Source: an uncultured Schlesneria sp. (GTDB taxonomy: Bacteria; Planctomycetota; Planctomycetia; Planctomycetales; Planctomycetaceae). Taken from it: a stretch of 64,000 nucleotides of DNA. Position 1 is the stretch's first letter; each line of letters opens with the position of its first letter. The notes beneath the pieces are model-generated. The model worked only from the letters and a program-made list of their open reading frames with translations, did not search any database and was not told the origin of the DNA. Below are positions 1 to 9,032 of the stretch, in pieces. The translations under genes and the position numbers were made by a program. The stretch lies in contig CAIMFH010000147.1 of the NCBI GenBank assembly GCA_903840265.1, positions 1 to 64,000 of the forward strand. Reading direction: 5' to 3'.

Positions 1-273
1 AATTCGCCCCAACGACGAGGCCGCCTGCATCTCTTCCCATTGCTGCACCATCCGCTGCATTTCGCCGAGAACTTGCTGGTGCTCTTCGACAACTTCCGCG
101 GGAAGGGCCGCACTGCCACCGCTGGAACGGCCGCGATCCGAGCCGTTGCGTTTGACGCGATCCAGTTGCTCAACAACCTGTTCAAGTTCGGCCACCAGAG
201 CGGCGACAAGTTCATTCTTGCCATCGAGTTGCTGACGCAGGTCGGCGAGTTCGGTATGGGAATCTGCAGGCAT
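1..273 (-). CDS. Coiled-coil protein, N-terminal part (truncated by window edge)
   Basis: An open frame runs from an ATG at 273 on the minus strand to the window edge without a stop, giving the first 91 residues. A GGAAG ribosome-binding site lies about 6 bases before the ATG. The sequence is rich in Leu, Glu, Gln and Val with heptad-like spacing (residues about 6-42 and 58-85), separated by a Gly/Ser-rich linker, so two short coiled-coil segments are likely. No catalytic motif is visible in this part. It reads in the same direction as the dehydrogenase gene at 549-1520, 275 bases away. Function unknown. Confidence 0.7.
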   Translation of the reverse strand, partial: MPADSHTELADLRQQLDGKNELVAALVAELEQVVEQLDRVKRNGSDRGRSSGGSAALPAEVVEEHQQVLGEMQRMVQQWEEMQAASSLGRI

Positions 274-539
274 GGGACTTCCGGTCGAATGAGTGGGAAT
301 CGCGCTGATCGTTTCGCGTGAATCCTCGACTTGATTGATATCAGAACAGACTAGCGCGCCGACCGAGGCGGTGGCACGATGGTTATCAACTTTGGATTGA
401 TGACGCTGACCCTTGGGGTGGGTAGAGCCCACAGAAAAATCCTTTGAGGCATCTGGTAGTGGAGCGAAGGTAATCACCCCAACGATAGCTCAAGAATCCG
501 CGTCGCTGCCGTCATCGGCTGCCGCGAAGAAAACCCCCG

Positions 540-558
540 CGATCGTGTTTAACGATCG
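540..558 (-). terminator. Hairpin overlapping the stop of the dehydrogenase gene
   Basis: Seven-base perfect arms (CGATCGT / ACGATCG) with a five-base loop overlap the stop codon at 549-551. On the minus strand a G-run and then TTTTCTT follow. The T-run is offset, so this is only a weak candidate intrinsic terminator. Confidence 0.35.
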
Positions 559-1520
559 GAGTAGATTTGCGGGTTCACCACATTATCCGGGCGGCGACCC
601 GACAGCACCTCGACGATGTTCTGCATCGCCTCCACCCGCAACTGTTGGATCGCCTGCTCGGACACAAACGCGGCGTGCGGGGTGACGATGACTCGTTCAT
701 CCTGAAATAACGGCTGGCTTAGATCTGGTGGTTCTGGATCGAACACATCCAGAGCCGCCCCTGCCAGTTGATTCTGCTGCAACGCCGCCCAAAGGGCATC
801 ATGGTCGATCAAACCGCCTCGCGAGGTATTGATCAAATAGGCGGACGGCCGCATGCGACGAAACGCGTGTTCATCAAACAGGTGCCGAGTTTGTGGTGTC
901 AGGGGTGCATGCACAGAGATATAGTCGCTCGACGAGAGCAATTCATCAAAGGTCACCATGGGAATACCGGTCCCGTAGTCTTGCCCACTTTGGGTATGGG
1001 CGATGATCTTCAAACCAAACGCCTGGGCTTTGGGGACCAGTGTTTGCGCGATCTTTCCCAAGCCAAGTAACCCCAACGTCTGGCCGGTCAATCGCTGAAT
1101 CGGCATCGAAGTCGTCGAGTTGTACTCCCGTCGCTTGGATCGTTCGTGATACAGGGCAATTCGTCGATTGCAGGCCAATAACAGACCCAGGGCATGGTCC
1201 GAGACTTCGCTCACGCAATAGTCTGGACAATTCGTCACCGGGATCTGCAGATCCGTCGCGGCGTCGACGGCGATGTTGTCGATGCCAATGCCGAACCTCG
1301 CCACGATCTGACATTTGCCGCTCGCGCTGATCACGGCCGCGGTGACCTTGGCCCAATTGGTCGCAATCGCATCAACGTCGGCAGCAGCGGCCATCAGGTC
1401 CGCTTCACTGGTAGAAGCGGGCTCGACGACTTCCGCGTCGACTTCCGCCAGGATTTGCTGTTCGACAGAGGCGTCTGGCCAGGCACGATCAGTCACCAGG
1501 ACACGGAAACGAGCAGCCAT
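549..1520 (-). CDS. D-2-hydroxyacid dehydrogenase (NAD-dependent)
   Basis: This is a 323-residue member of the D-isomer-specific 2-hydroxyacid dehydrogenase family, which reduces 2-keto acids to D-2-hydroxy acids (phosphoglycerate, glycerate or lactate types) in the cytoplasm. The Rossmann motif GLGKIA is at residues 153-158; its third glycine is Ala, which the family tolerates. The catalytic set is visible: Arg234 in NTSRGG, Glu263 in DPEPP and His282 in TPHAAF. The ATG at 1520 was chosen because the protein then begins with the usual beta strand (ARFRVLVTD); the frame extends upstream to 1679 but that part does not look like the family. Substrate cannot be told from sequence. It is divergent from the cupin gene. 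Confidence 0.88.
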   Translation of the reverse strand: MAARFRVLVTDRAWPDASVEQQILAEVDAEVVEPASTSEADLMAAAADVDAIATNWAKVTAAVISASGKCQIVARFGIGIDNIAVDAATDLQIPVTNCPDYCVSEVSDHALGLLLACNRRIALYHERSKRREYNSTTSMPIQRLTGQTLGLLGLGKIAQTLVPKAQAFGLKIIAHTQSGQDYGTGIPMVTFDELLSSSDYISVHAPLTPQTRHLFDEHAFRRMRPSAYLINTSRGGLIDHDALWAALQQNQLAGAALDVFDPEPPDLSQPLFQDERVIVTPHAAFVSEQAIQQLRVEAMQNIVEVLSGRRPDNVVNPQIYSDR

Positions 1521-1791
1521 ATTCGCGTCACTCAAAGTAATGGGCTCCCCATCCACATTGCCATAACTGCATGAGTGATGAGTAGCGCACACCCGACCAT
1601 CCATCGCCAGCGCTGAAAGACCTCCCGACACGCGTCGATGTCCTCGCCAAGCGTAATCCCACGATGCTTCAATTGACAATCAACGACAGCTCATCGCCCT
1701 GAACTCCACTTTGCGGTTAGCTCGCAATGGCCATTTCGTTGGCAGCGAATATGACTAAAGAAGAGCCAATTCACCGGATCCAATCAAATGT

Positions 1792-1805
1792 TTACGATTT
1801 CGTAA
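1792..1805. promoter_or_regulatory. Palindromic operator candidate, copy 1
   Basis: TTACGATTTCGTAA, an inverted repeat of the form TTAC-N6-GTAA. It shares the pattern TTACGATNTNGTAA with copy 2, whose centre is 31 bp away. It probably binds a dimeric regulator that controls the cupin gene, the dehydrogenase gene, or both. The regulator family cannot be named from this. Confidence 0.5.
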
Positions 1806-1822
1806 TGTAGTCACGCAGATCA

Positions 1823-1836
1823 TTACGATATTGTAA
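1823..1836. promoter_or_regulatory. Palindromic operator candidate, copy 2
   Basis: TTACGATATTGTAA, extended to a 16-base inverted repeat by flanking A and T. It lies 31 bp centre-to-centre from copy 1, about three helical turns, so two dimers could bind the same face of the DNA. Confidence 0.5.
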
Positions 1837-1927
1837 TAATCAATGCGATGTTCGCGATATTCCAATCCGATTCTGCGTCGGAGATGTCGCGAGACACACT
1901 TAAATTTCAAGTGGAGACGGCATATTG

Positions 1928-2374
1928 ATGCTTCCGGATTATTCTCATAACAGTTCTATGTTATTAGCTTTACAGACTGGCAAGGTCGTGCGGACCGACT
2001 TGCAACCGGCCCCATTGAAGTCCACTTGGATCATTGAAGGGAACCCCAACGCTCGGTCGCTACCGTTAGGTGAGTCTGCGGACGGCGATTTCTCGTTCGG
2101 GCTCTGGGATTGCACGGCGGGGCAGTTCCAGTTCAATCACCGTAGCGATGAATTCGTCCATATCCTGGAAGGTGAAGCCACGATCCGCGCCGGGGACAAG
2201 GAAGTTTGCCTACGACCCGGCGATGTCGCGTACTTTCCACAAGGATTGACGACTTACTGGACCGTGCCTGATTACGTCAAGAAACTCGCCACGTTTCGCT
2301 CCGTACAGAGCGGATTAGTGACCAGGATTGTCGGCAAGATGAAAGAGGCCTGGCGACGCCTTCGTCTAGCCTGA
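1928..2374 (+). CDS. Cupin domain protein (DUF861/EutQ-like)
   Basis: This 148-residue protein is a single small cupin. Residues about 50-125 hold the two cupin motifs: a metal-ligand-like cluster around FNHRSDEFVHILEGE, then RPGDVAYFPQG. The fold belongs to the DUF861/cupin_3 group, which includes EutQ and ureidoglycine-hydrolase-like proteins; the reaction here is unknown. The ATG at 1928 has a GGAGACGG ribosome-binding site; a TTG directly before it is a less likely start. Two palindromes 90-135 bases upstream suggest specific regulation. The C-terminal tail is Arg/Lys-rich. Confidence 0.8.
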   Translation: MLPDYSHNSSMLLALQTGKVVRTDLQPAPLKSTWIIEGNPNARSLPLGESADGDFSFGLWDCTAGQFQFNHRSDEFVHILEGEATIRAGDKEVCLRPGDVAYFPQGLTTYWTVPDYVKKLATFRSVQSGLVTRIVGKMKEAWRRLRLA

Positions 2375-2433
2375 TTCCCGCCGCGGTGAGATGATCGCCA
2401 AACGCCGTACCCGCAAGGATCGCAGCGTGGAGC

Positions 2434-5400
2434 CTACGTCCTAGTCGCATCCAGAACGTCGCGGACTTTGCGGGCGAGGGATTGCGGGGTGAAGGGTTTT
2501 TGCAGGAAGGCGTCGGTCGCGGTTTCGATGCCGTGGCGAATGACAGCGTCATCGAAGTAGCCGCTGATGAACAGAACGGCGATGTTCGGGTGGATCACTT
2601 TCACCTTTTCGGCCAGTTCGCGGCCTCCGAAGTCGGGCATGACGACATCGGACAACAGCAGGTGGATTCGTCCTGTGTGCGACGCGGCGAGCTCCCGTGC
2701 GGCTTCGCTGGAGCCTGCCGACAGGACGGTATAGCCGTAGGTTTTCAAGGTCAGGAGAGCCAGTTGTCGGACATGGTGATCGTCTTCGACGAGCAGGATT
2801 GTTTCGGTGCCGGGCGGAGCGACTCGGATGAACTTCGATTCCGATTCCGCCGGTCCTGCGATGGCAGGCAGGACAATTCGAAACGTGGTTCCATTGCCGA
2901 CTTCGCTTTCGACAGTGATGGCCCCTTTGGCCTGAGCGACGATTCCGTACACGGTGGCGAGACCCAATCCGGTCCCTTTGCCGACTTCTTTCGTGGTGAA
3001 GAAGGGTTCGAAGATCTGCTGCTGAACTTCGGGCGTCATCCCATTGCCGGTGTCAATAATGGTCAGTCGGACATAGTTCCCGGGAGGGCAATCTTCGAGG
3101 TCGGGGGATGACTCCGTCGTCACCGTGACGTTGGTGGTGGCGAATGTCAGAACTCCGCCGTTCGGCATGGCATCGCGAGCGTTCACCGCCAGGTTGATCA
3201 GCAGTTGCTCCATCTGCCCGGGATCGATCTTCACTTTGGCGATGGCCGGATCGAGAGCTTTGACAATCCGCACATTTTCGCCGATCAGGCGAGACAACAT
3301 GGTGACGGCGGACTTCACCAAATGATTCAGGTCCAGGACCTTGGGTTCAATGATCGCCTTGCGGCTGAAGGCGAGCAGCTGAGCGGTCAGCGTGGCCGCT
3401 CGTTCGCCTGCCGCCAGGATTTCCAGAGCGGAATCGCGTCGATGCTGGGTGGTGGCAGGTTCGGCCAGCAAGATTTCGGCATGGCCGATGATAATGGTCA
3501 GCAAGTTGTTGAAGTCATGAGCGACACCCCCCGCCAGACGACCGATCGCTTCCAGCTTTTGCGACTGTCGCAATTGCTCTTCAAGGTGCTTCCGTTCGGT
3601 GATGTCTCGCACGCCCGCGACGACGTATTCGCGATCGATCTGCACGAAATTGAGTTTGACTTCGACGGGGAAAATCGTGCCATCTTTGCGCCGGTGCTGA
3701 CTCTCGAAGGTTAACTGGTTCGCTTCCCGCTTGGCCTGAATGACATCCTTGATCGTCTCGGGACGCATGAGGGGATCGACGTCAGGAACGCTGAGGGCCA
3801 AGTATTCGTCGCGCGTGTATCCGTGAGCGGTGCAAGCCCGTTCGTTGACATCCAGGAACCGGCCCGTTTCGGGATCGACCACTTCGATTCCGTCCGTCGT
3901 CTGGTCGACCAGAGCGCGGAACAATCGCAATCCTTCTTCCGCTTTCATGCGGTCGGTAATGTCGACCGCCAGGACCGCCACGCGCGAGACCTCGCCGGCT
4001 GAATCCACCACGGGAGAGGCGTAGTTGATGAAGTGGCGACCTCGATTGCTGTCTTCGAACTGGACCGGCTGGCGAGTCTGCTTGACCTTGTCGAACATGC
4101 TCAATCGCAGGTTTGCGACTGGCGTTGGCAGGAAGTCGAAGATACGTTTCCCGACCAGTTCCAGGGCTGTTGTGCCGACTCCATGCGCCAACGAGTCATT
4201 CGAAACGATGATGTTTCCGCTGATATCCATCAGGAAGGCAGGTTCCTGAAGTGCGTTCAGGAAGGCTCGCAACGATGCCTTGGTCTCGCGCAGTTTCAAC
4301 TCAGCCTGCTTGCGGTCGGTGATGTCCTGGAACGATCCGAATGCTCGCGACGGCTTTCCCTCGGCGAACTCGACCTGCCCCTTGGTGATGACCCAGATGG
4401 GCCGCCCCGTTGCGGTGATCAAGGGGAGTTCCAGGTACCATCCCGATCCATCGACCATCCCGCGCTTGACTGCCAGACCAATCGCTTCCTGAGCCTCAGG
4501 GGTATAGTGTCCGATGGCATCCTCCAACGTCGGCTGCGGACCGTCGGGAGAGAGGTCATGGATCAGGAACGTCTGGCGAGTCCAACTGAGTTCACCCGTT
4601 ACGAAGTTCAGATCCCATCCGCCAACGTTGGCCGTCCCTTCGACATCACGCAACAACTGAATTTCCTGTCGGCGACCGGTGATGTCTCGACCGATGGCGA
4701 ACAGCAATCCATTGTCAATCACGGCAGAAACACGCCACTGGACCCACCGATAAGTGCCGTTCTTGCAGAGGACGCGAACCTCGTATTCTGCGACCGGCGT
4801 TCCTGCGAACAACATTGCCAGTGACTGTTGAGCTTGCTCGCGGTCGTCGGGGTGAACGATCTCTGACATGCGTCGAGACCGCAATTCTTCTTCGCTCCAA
4901 CCGAGAGTCGTTGTGAAGACCTTGTTGACCTGATGGCAGAACCCGTCCTGGCGAACGGAACAGATCAAGTCGGGCGAAAGATCGAGCAGTTTTTCGAGGT
5001 CTCCCGACAACCGCTTCTGCTCGGTGATGTCTCTGACAAACGCACAGTTCAATTCCTGATCGTCGTACTTCAAGAAATTTGCCGTGACCTCGACATCCAG
5101 CAGGGTGCCATCTTTGCGACGCTGGCGGCTGGGAAATGTCAACGTCCCGGTTCGACGCAATTCGTCCCAGTGGTCGGCCCAGCCGTCGAGCGGATGATCA
5201 ACATCGATGTCGCCAACTCGCAACGCCAGCAGTTCGTCACGCGAATATCCCAGCGTCTTGCAGGCGGTTTCGTTGACGTCGGCAATGCTGGCGTCCGGTC
5301 GAATCCAGAAGACCTCGACTGTAGCATGGTCGACAGTGAACCGAGTCAGCCGCAATGCTTCGTCGGACTTTTGTCGCTCGGAAATATCACGAACAAAGCC

Positions 5401-5733
5401 TTCAAAATACAGAAGCGTCCCGCACGCGTCACGAACGGCATACGAATCCTGCCGAATCCAGATCTGCGAACCGTCCTTGCGGCGACATGCACACTCGAAA
5501 TCGACCATCGATTCCCGCTCGGCCAAGCATTTCAGGACAACGGCTCGCTGGCTCGGGTCGGCGTAAACTTGAGTACCGATATCGGTCACCGAAGCGATCA
5601 GTTCTTCCGGCGATTCGTAGCCCAGCATCTTCGCGAACGCCGGATTCGCACAGAGATATCGCCCTTCCACCGATGACTGAAAGACACCGACAATCGCCCG
5701 CTCGAACAGCTGTGAGTAGTTCAAAGTAAACAT
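2434..5733 (-). CDS. Multi-PAS hybrid sensor histidine kinase
   Basis: This 1099-residue cytoplasmic hybrid kinase has no signal peptide or obvious membrane segment. Six consecutive PAS/PAC units are marked by C-terminal DITERK-type motifs (ends near residues 120, 240, 355, 475, 600 and 725). A HisKA domain follows with the phospho-acceptor His739 in GGVAHDFNNLL, then an HATPase_c domain (N box NARDAMPNGG, G1 DTGNGM, G2 GKGTGLGL). A C-terminal receiver domain has Asp1029 in LLLSDVVMP and the conserved Lys in FLQKPF. PAS 2 and PAS 6 resemble each other, suggesting internal duplication. No dedicated response regulator with an output domain is adjacent, so the downstream partner is unknown. The signal sensed cannot be read from sequence. 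Confidence 0.93.
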   Translation of the reverse strand: MFTLNYSQLFERAIVGVFQSSVEGRYLCANPAFAKMLGYESPEELIASVTDIGTQVYADPSQRAVVLKCLAERESMVDFECACRRKDGSQIWIRQDSYAVRDACGTLLYFEGFVRDISERQKSDEALRLTRFTVDHATVEVFWIRPDASIADVNETACKTLGYSRDELLALRVGDIDVDHPLDGWADHWDELRRTGTLTFPSRQRRKDGTLLDVEVTANFLKYDDQELNCAFVRDITEQKRLSGDLEKLLDLSPDLICSVRQDGFCHQVNKVFTTTLGWSEEELRSRRMSEIVHPDDREQAQQSLAMLFAGTPVAEYEVRVLCKNGTYRWVQWRVSAVIDNGLLFAIGRDITGRRQEIQLLRDVEGTANVGGWDLNFVTGELSWTRQTFLIHDLSPDGPQPTLEDAIGHYTPEAQEAIGLAVKRGMVDGSGWYLELPLITATGRPIWVITKGQVEFAEGKPSRAFGSFQDITDRKQAELKLRETKASLRAFLNALQEPAFLMDISGNIIVSNDSLAHGVGTTALELVGKRIFDFLPTPVANLRLSMFDKVKQTRQPVQFEDSNRGRHFINYASPVVDSAGEVSRVAVLAVDITDRMKAEEGLRLFRALVDQTTDGIEVVDPETGRFLDVNERACTAHGYTRDEYLALSVPDVDPLMRPETIKDVIQAKREANQLTFESQHRRKDGTIFPVEVKLNFVQIDREYVVAGVRDITERKHLEEQLRQSQKLEAIGRLAGGVAHDFNNLLTIIIGHAEILLAEPATTQHRRDSALEILAAGERAATLTAQLLAFSRKAIIEPKVLDLNHLVKSAVTMLSRLIGENVRIVKALDPAIAKVKIDPGQMEQLLINLAVNARDAMPNGGVLTFATTNVTVTTESSPDLEDCPPGNYVRLTIIDTGNGMTPEVQQQIFEPFFTTKEVGKGTGLGLATVYGIVAQAKGAITVESEVGNGTTFRIVLPAIAGPAESESKFIRVAPPGTETILLVEDDHHVRQLALLTLKTYGYTVLSAGSSEAARELAASHTGRIHLLLSDVVMPDFGGRELAEKVKVIHPNIAVLFISGYFDDAVIRHGIETATDAFLQKPFTPQSLARKVRDVLDATRT

Positions 5734-6132
5734 CGCTCCGAGCAGTCAACTGCGTCCCAAATGGCAACAAACTGGCCTGAAGTCTACCAATTCCAGCTTC
5801 TTAAAGGTATCTGAGTCGATGACGAACAGCTGTCAACCTCGACCGGGCGCAGTGCGGGGCAGCACAAGGTTCGACCACCGGGGATGACGCTCCTGAAAAG
5901 ATACAGGCGTTCACTCGGTTACGTGTTTCTAGTTCGCATCTGGAACCGTCACCCTCTTTGTGCCATGACCCGCTTCACATCGAGATAGCCTGGCTCGGTA
6001 GATCGATGAAGACGTCGAAGAGACACGATCTGCAAATTCGCGATACTATTTTTGAAAAGGCCGTCGTGAAAAACGACGCATGAGAGCTGATCTAGCCAAA
6101 ACGTACCGGAAGTTGGAAATTGCAAAACCCAA
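5734..6132. other. Intergenic region between hybrid kinase and tRNA-Arg
   Basis: No gene-like frame is visible. A small hairpin (CGTCGT / ACGACG around an A-rich loop) lies near 6062-6079. The stretch is upstream of the kinase start and would contain its promoter, but I could not pick a convincing one. Confidence 0.6.
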
Positions 6133-6179
6133 TAAAAAAGCCCTGAATCGCAGGAAAATCCTACAAAACAGGGCGTTTT
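6133..6179 (-). terminator. Intrinsic terminator downstream of tRNA-Arg
   Basis: The arms GCCCTG / CAGGGC enclose a second small AGGA/TCCT hairpin. On the minus strand the structure is followed by six T residues, directly after the tRNA gene. The plus strand also has GTTTTA after it, so it may act in both directions. Confidence 0.8.
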
Positions 6180-6192
6180 AGAATCCGCTCAG

Positions 6193-6266
6193 TACCCCCG
6201 GCAGGAGTCGAACCTGCGACCTGAGCTTTAGGAAAGCTCCGCTCTATCCAGCTGAGCTACGGGAGC
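6193..6266 (-). tRNA. tRNA-Arg (anticodon CCT)
   Basis: The minus strand folds as a full cloverleaf of 74 bases. The acceptor is GCTCCCG paired with CGGGGGT, the D arm is GCTC/GAGC, and the anticodon stem GAGCT/AGCTC carries the loop TTCCTAA, which places CCT at 34-36. The T arm is GCAGG-TTCGACT-CCTGC. It decodes AGG. The 3' CCA is not encoded, so it must be added after transcription. Confidence 0.95.
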
Positions 6267-6341
6267 GCGTGACTGAGATTCTATCGGGCGGTGGCATTCG
6301 GCGAAAGAATGGCGTGAGTTCTTTCGCCGTGCGGAAACCGA

Positions 6342-9032
6342 CTACTTGCTGCTCTTGCCGGCCGCCGGGATCTTGCGCATCTCTTCGGCGAAGTCTTTCA
6401 GGTAGTCCAGCGAGGCGTCTTTGTGTTCGCGACGGAGCCAGGTGGCGTAGGAGATTCTGACGGGGGCGGTGGGTAGTGGCTTGGTCCAGAGAAGGCCGTC
6501 GCCGCTGATGACTGCGGTCGCTTTTTTGGGTTCGGCGCGGGCTCGGATTTGGACTTCGCTTCGCTCTTTAGTGAACGTGATGAAGACGTACTCATCGCTG
6601 ATCACGCCAGACTTTTCGCGGGTCCACTTCAGCGATTCCATCTGCTCGACAAATTGGTCGCCCAACTTCGCGGGGGTCGCTCCGGACAGTTCGTATTCGA
6701 TCTGCTTCTGGTCGACATCGTACTTGATGGCAGCCGCTCCCTTGGGCAACGTGAAATCGGCAGCTTCGATGCCAGGCTTTTCTTTCTTCTTGCCGGGGGA
6801 ATCCGGCTTCTTCAATTGCCATGACGAGCGTTCGACATCGCCGACCAGGACGCGTGTTTTGCCTTCGGGGAGAGCGACCAGCCGGATAAGAACATCCTGT
6901 TGTCCGCGGATATACGGCAACCACGCTTTCTCGTCTTTGAATTGACGGCCGACCTCTCGTGACAGCCAACCTGCTGCCGCCATCTCTGTATCGAAGAACT
7001 CGGCGGTCTCTTTCAGGTCCAGTTTGGTATTGGCAACGAGCAGCAAGTTCGTCGAGGAATCGTATTCAATCCAGCCTGCATCGGTTGGAATGGGCAACGA
7101 CTTGTTCGACACGCTGAGACTGGCCTGTACGACCAGTTCGTCGGTCGAATCTGCGGGATAGCCGATCGAAATCGTCAGATCGCTGCCCCCCTGCACCATT
7201 GAGATCCTGCGGACGTTGGGTTCTTCATTGCTAGACGAGTTTAGTCTCGTGTAGGCAGTCCAGCCTGCTTCATGGAACCGCTTCAAGATCGAAGTCTCAA
7301 CGCTGGTGAGGTCCTCTTTCGTCCGGTAGGAAGTGGACGAGAACGAAGCCCAGTTCCCCTTGGAATCAATCATCGACAGCTTGGGAAGCCAGTTCGTATC
7401 GTAGTTGCCAGCGAAATGCAGGCTAACTTGCAGACCAGGTGCCTGACCTGGAACTGGTGGGGCCGCATTGAACGAAATGTTCAATATGCAGCCCTCTTTG
7501 CGAAAGACGAATCCGCCTTGTGCGGGGGTCGCGGCTTCCGTCCAGCCCGCTTTTGCAAGGATGTGGCGATAGAACTGAATTGCGCCTTGCTCTGTAACGG
7601 GGGCGTTGTAGGCACACATTCCAAAGTCGCACCACTGCTGGACTGCACCGGGCAATCTTGGCAGCGATCGCAGGTCGATCACTTTTTGGAACTGGGCGGA
7701 TGTCATCGACTTGTGAGAATCCGCAGCGAGCGGCCCGACCGATGGCAGTTCCACTGGCTCGATGCCGATTGTCTTGGCGGTGTCGGTGGTCCCCCAGATT
7801 CGGACTCGTCCAAGTTCCGAGGCGATGAGCAGCGCGTGGGTTCCGGGCACCCAACTGATTGCCACGGTGCGGCCGCCGTCGGCATCGATGACTTGAGTGG
7901 TCTTTCCTGTCTTCGCGTCGACGATGCGAATGTTGGAATCGCCCGAGTAGGTGGCGATCCACTTGCCGTCATCCGAGAAGTCGATCAGACCTGCAGCGTC
8001 CTGGAAGACGATGTCGGTCGGCGCAGAGTTCTCAACATCCCACAGGCAGGTCTTGGATTCGGCGTTGTTGAAGGCGAGCCACCGCAGATCGTGCGAAATG
8101 CCGAGGGCCGGACCTCGGACATAGCCTGTGGTCAATGCGGTCTCTTTCGTGCCACTTTCGACGCTCCAGACACTGACTTCCTTGCTGGCAGTCGCGAGCC
8201 GAGTGTTGGACAGAAATGCCAAACCCTTCACTTCCTGATCGGAGACCTTCAAGCTCTTCAATTTCTTGCCATCCAGCGCATTCCACAAACGGACTTCGCC
8301 TGCATAACTCGTGGTGGCGAGCGTTTGTGAGTCCGGCGAAAAAGCCATTTCGGTCAGATGGCTGTCGTGAGCCCGCACGACTGTCACGTCGTTAGGGTTC
8401 GACAGCGACCAGAGATGCAGCCAACCCTTATCGTCACCCGCGGCGAGACGACCACCATCGGGCGAGATCGCGACGGATCGGATCGGGCGTTCCAAATACT
8501 CGGGTTTGACATCGGCCAATAGATCCGCGCTGGGTTGCGACTCGCTGGTCTTCCAGAGTGATAGCTTGGCCCCACCCACCACAAATTGCTTTCCATCGGG
8601 ACTGACTGCCATCGCCTGTAGAAAACCATCGCCAAACCCGTCGTAACAGGCCAGGAGTTGCAGCGGTTCGAAATCGATCAGGCCCCACTTGGCAATTTGC
8701 TCGGGCGAAGGTTTGACCGGAGGCTTCGGTATCGCAGCAGAGTTCGGTTTTCCTGCATCGGTGGCTTTCGGCTGAGCATTCGTGGTGGCCGCCGGTGTCG
8801 CGGCCTTGGTTTCAGGCGCAGTTAGCTGGGTTTGAGCAGCGCTCGCGGTCGCATCGGTGGTTGTGGATGCTGGTTTAACTGCAGATGCGGACTCCTGAGC
8901 ACCGGCTGTGGACGAGATGGGGGGCTTCGTGCCACAGCCACCGCTCGTCGCAAGTGCAAGCACGACAAGAGCGAGGGCCACGTGCGTCGACCGAGGGGGA
9001 ATCCACGAAACTCGCATTGAAAGAGGACGCAT
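6342..9032 (-). CDS. WD40-repeat lipoprotein with four C-terminal 'AGW' modules
   Basis: This 896-residue protein starts with a lipoprotein signal (Arg-containing start, hydrophobic ALALVVLALA, then SGGC with Cys33). An Ala/Thr/Pro-rich linker follows to about residue 115. Residues about 130-425 form a WD40 propeller with repeated SPDG and LW motifs. The C-terminal half has four diverged copies of a roughly 85-115-residue unit, each with a helix ending in AGW or LKW at Trp507, 591, 689 and 803, followed by beta-rich sequence. The ATG at 9032 was chosen because it gives a compact signal peptide; ATG 9017 and the upstream frame to 9128 are alternatives. Probably envelope-anchored and protein-binding; function unknown. 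Confidence 0.85.
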   Translation of the reverse strand: MRPLSMRVSWIPPRSTHVALALVVLALATSGGCGTKPPISSTAGAQESASAVKPASTTTDATASAAQTQLTAPETKAATPAATTNAQPKATDAGKPNSAAIPKPPVKPSPEQIAKWGLIDFEPLQLLACYDGFGDGFLQAMAVSPDGKQFVVGGAKLSLWKTSESQPSADLLADVKPEYLERPIRSVAISPDGGRLAAGDDKGWLHLWSLSNPNDVTVVRAHDSHLTEMAFSPDSQTLATTSYAGEVRLWNALDGKKLKSLKVSDQEVKGLAFLSNTRLATASKEVSVWSVESGTKETALTTGYVRGPALGISHDLRWLAFNNAESKTCLWDVENSAPTDIVFQDAAGLIDFSDDGKWIATYSGDSNIRIVDAKTGKTTQVIDADGGRTVAISWVPGTHALLIASELGRVRIWGTTDTAKTIGIEPVELPSVGPLAADSHKSMTSAQFQKVIDLRSLPRLPGAVQQWCDFGMCAYNAPVTEQGAIQFYRHILAKAGWTEAATPAQGGFVFRKEGCILNISFNAAPPVPGQAPGLQVSLHFAGNYDTNWLPKLSMIDSKGNWASFSSTSYRTKEDLTSVETSILKRFHEAGWTAYTRLNSSSNEEPNVRRISMVQGGSDLTISIGYPADSTDELVVQASLSVSNKSLPIPTDAGWIEYDSSTNLLLVANTKLDLKETAEFFDTEMAAAGWLSREVGRQFKDEKAWLPYIRGQQDVLIRLVALPEGKTRVLVGDVERSSWQLKKPDSPGKKKEKPGIEAADFTLPKGAAAIKYDVDQKQIEYELSGATPAKLGDQFVEQMESLKWTREKSGVISDEYVFITFTKERSEVQIRARAEPKKATAVISGDGLLWTKPLPTAPVRISYATWLRREHKDASLDYLKDFAEEMRKIPAAGKSSK

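Larger units (their letters stand above)
1521..1927. other. Divergent intergenic region, dehydrogenase / cupin
   Basis: About 400 bases separate two divergent start codons. The left part is unremarkable. From about 1740 the DNA becomes AT-rich and carries two matching palindromes, listed separately. No RNA gene is visible. Confidence 0.7.

Noticed and set aside
1521-1679. N-terminal extension of the D-2-hydroxyacid dehydrogenase frame to 1679
   Set aside because: The extra 53 residues are not like the family, and the ATG at 1520 restores the normal N terminus.
6038-6079. Possible terminator hairpin in the kinase-tRNA interval
   Set aside because: Short arms, A-rich loop and no T-run in either direction; not enough to call.
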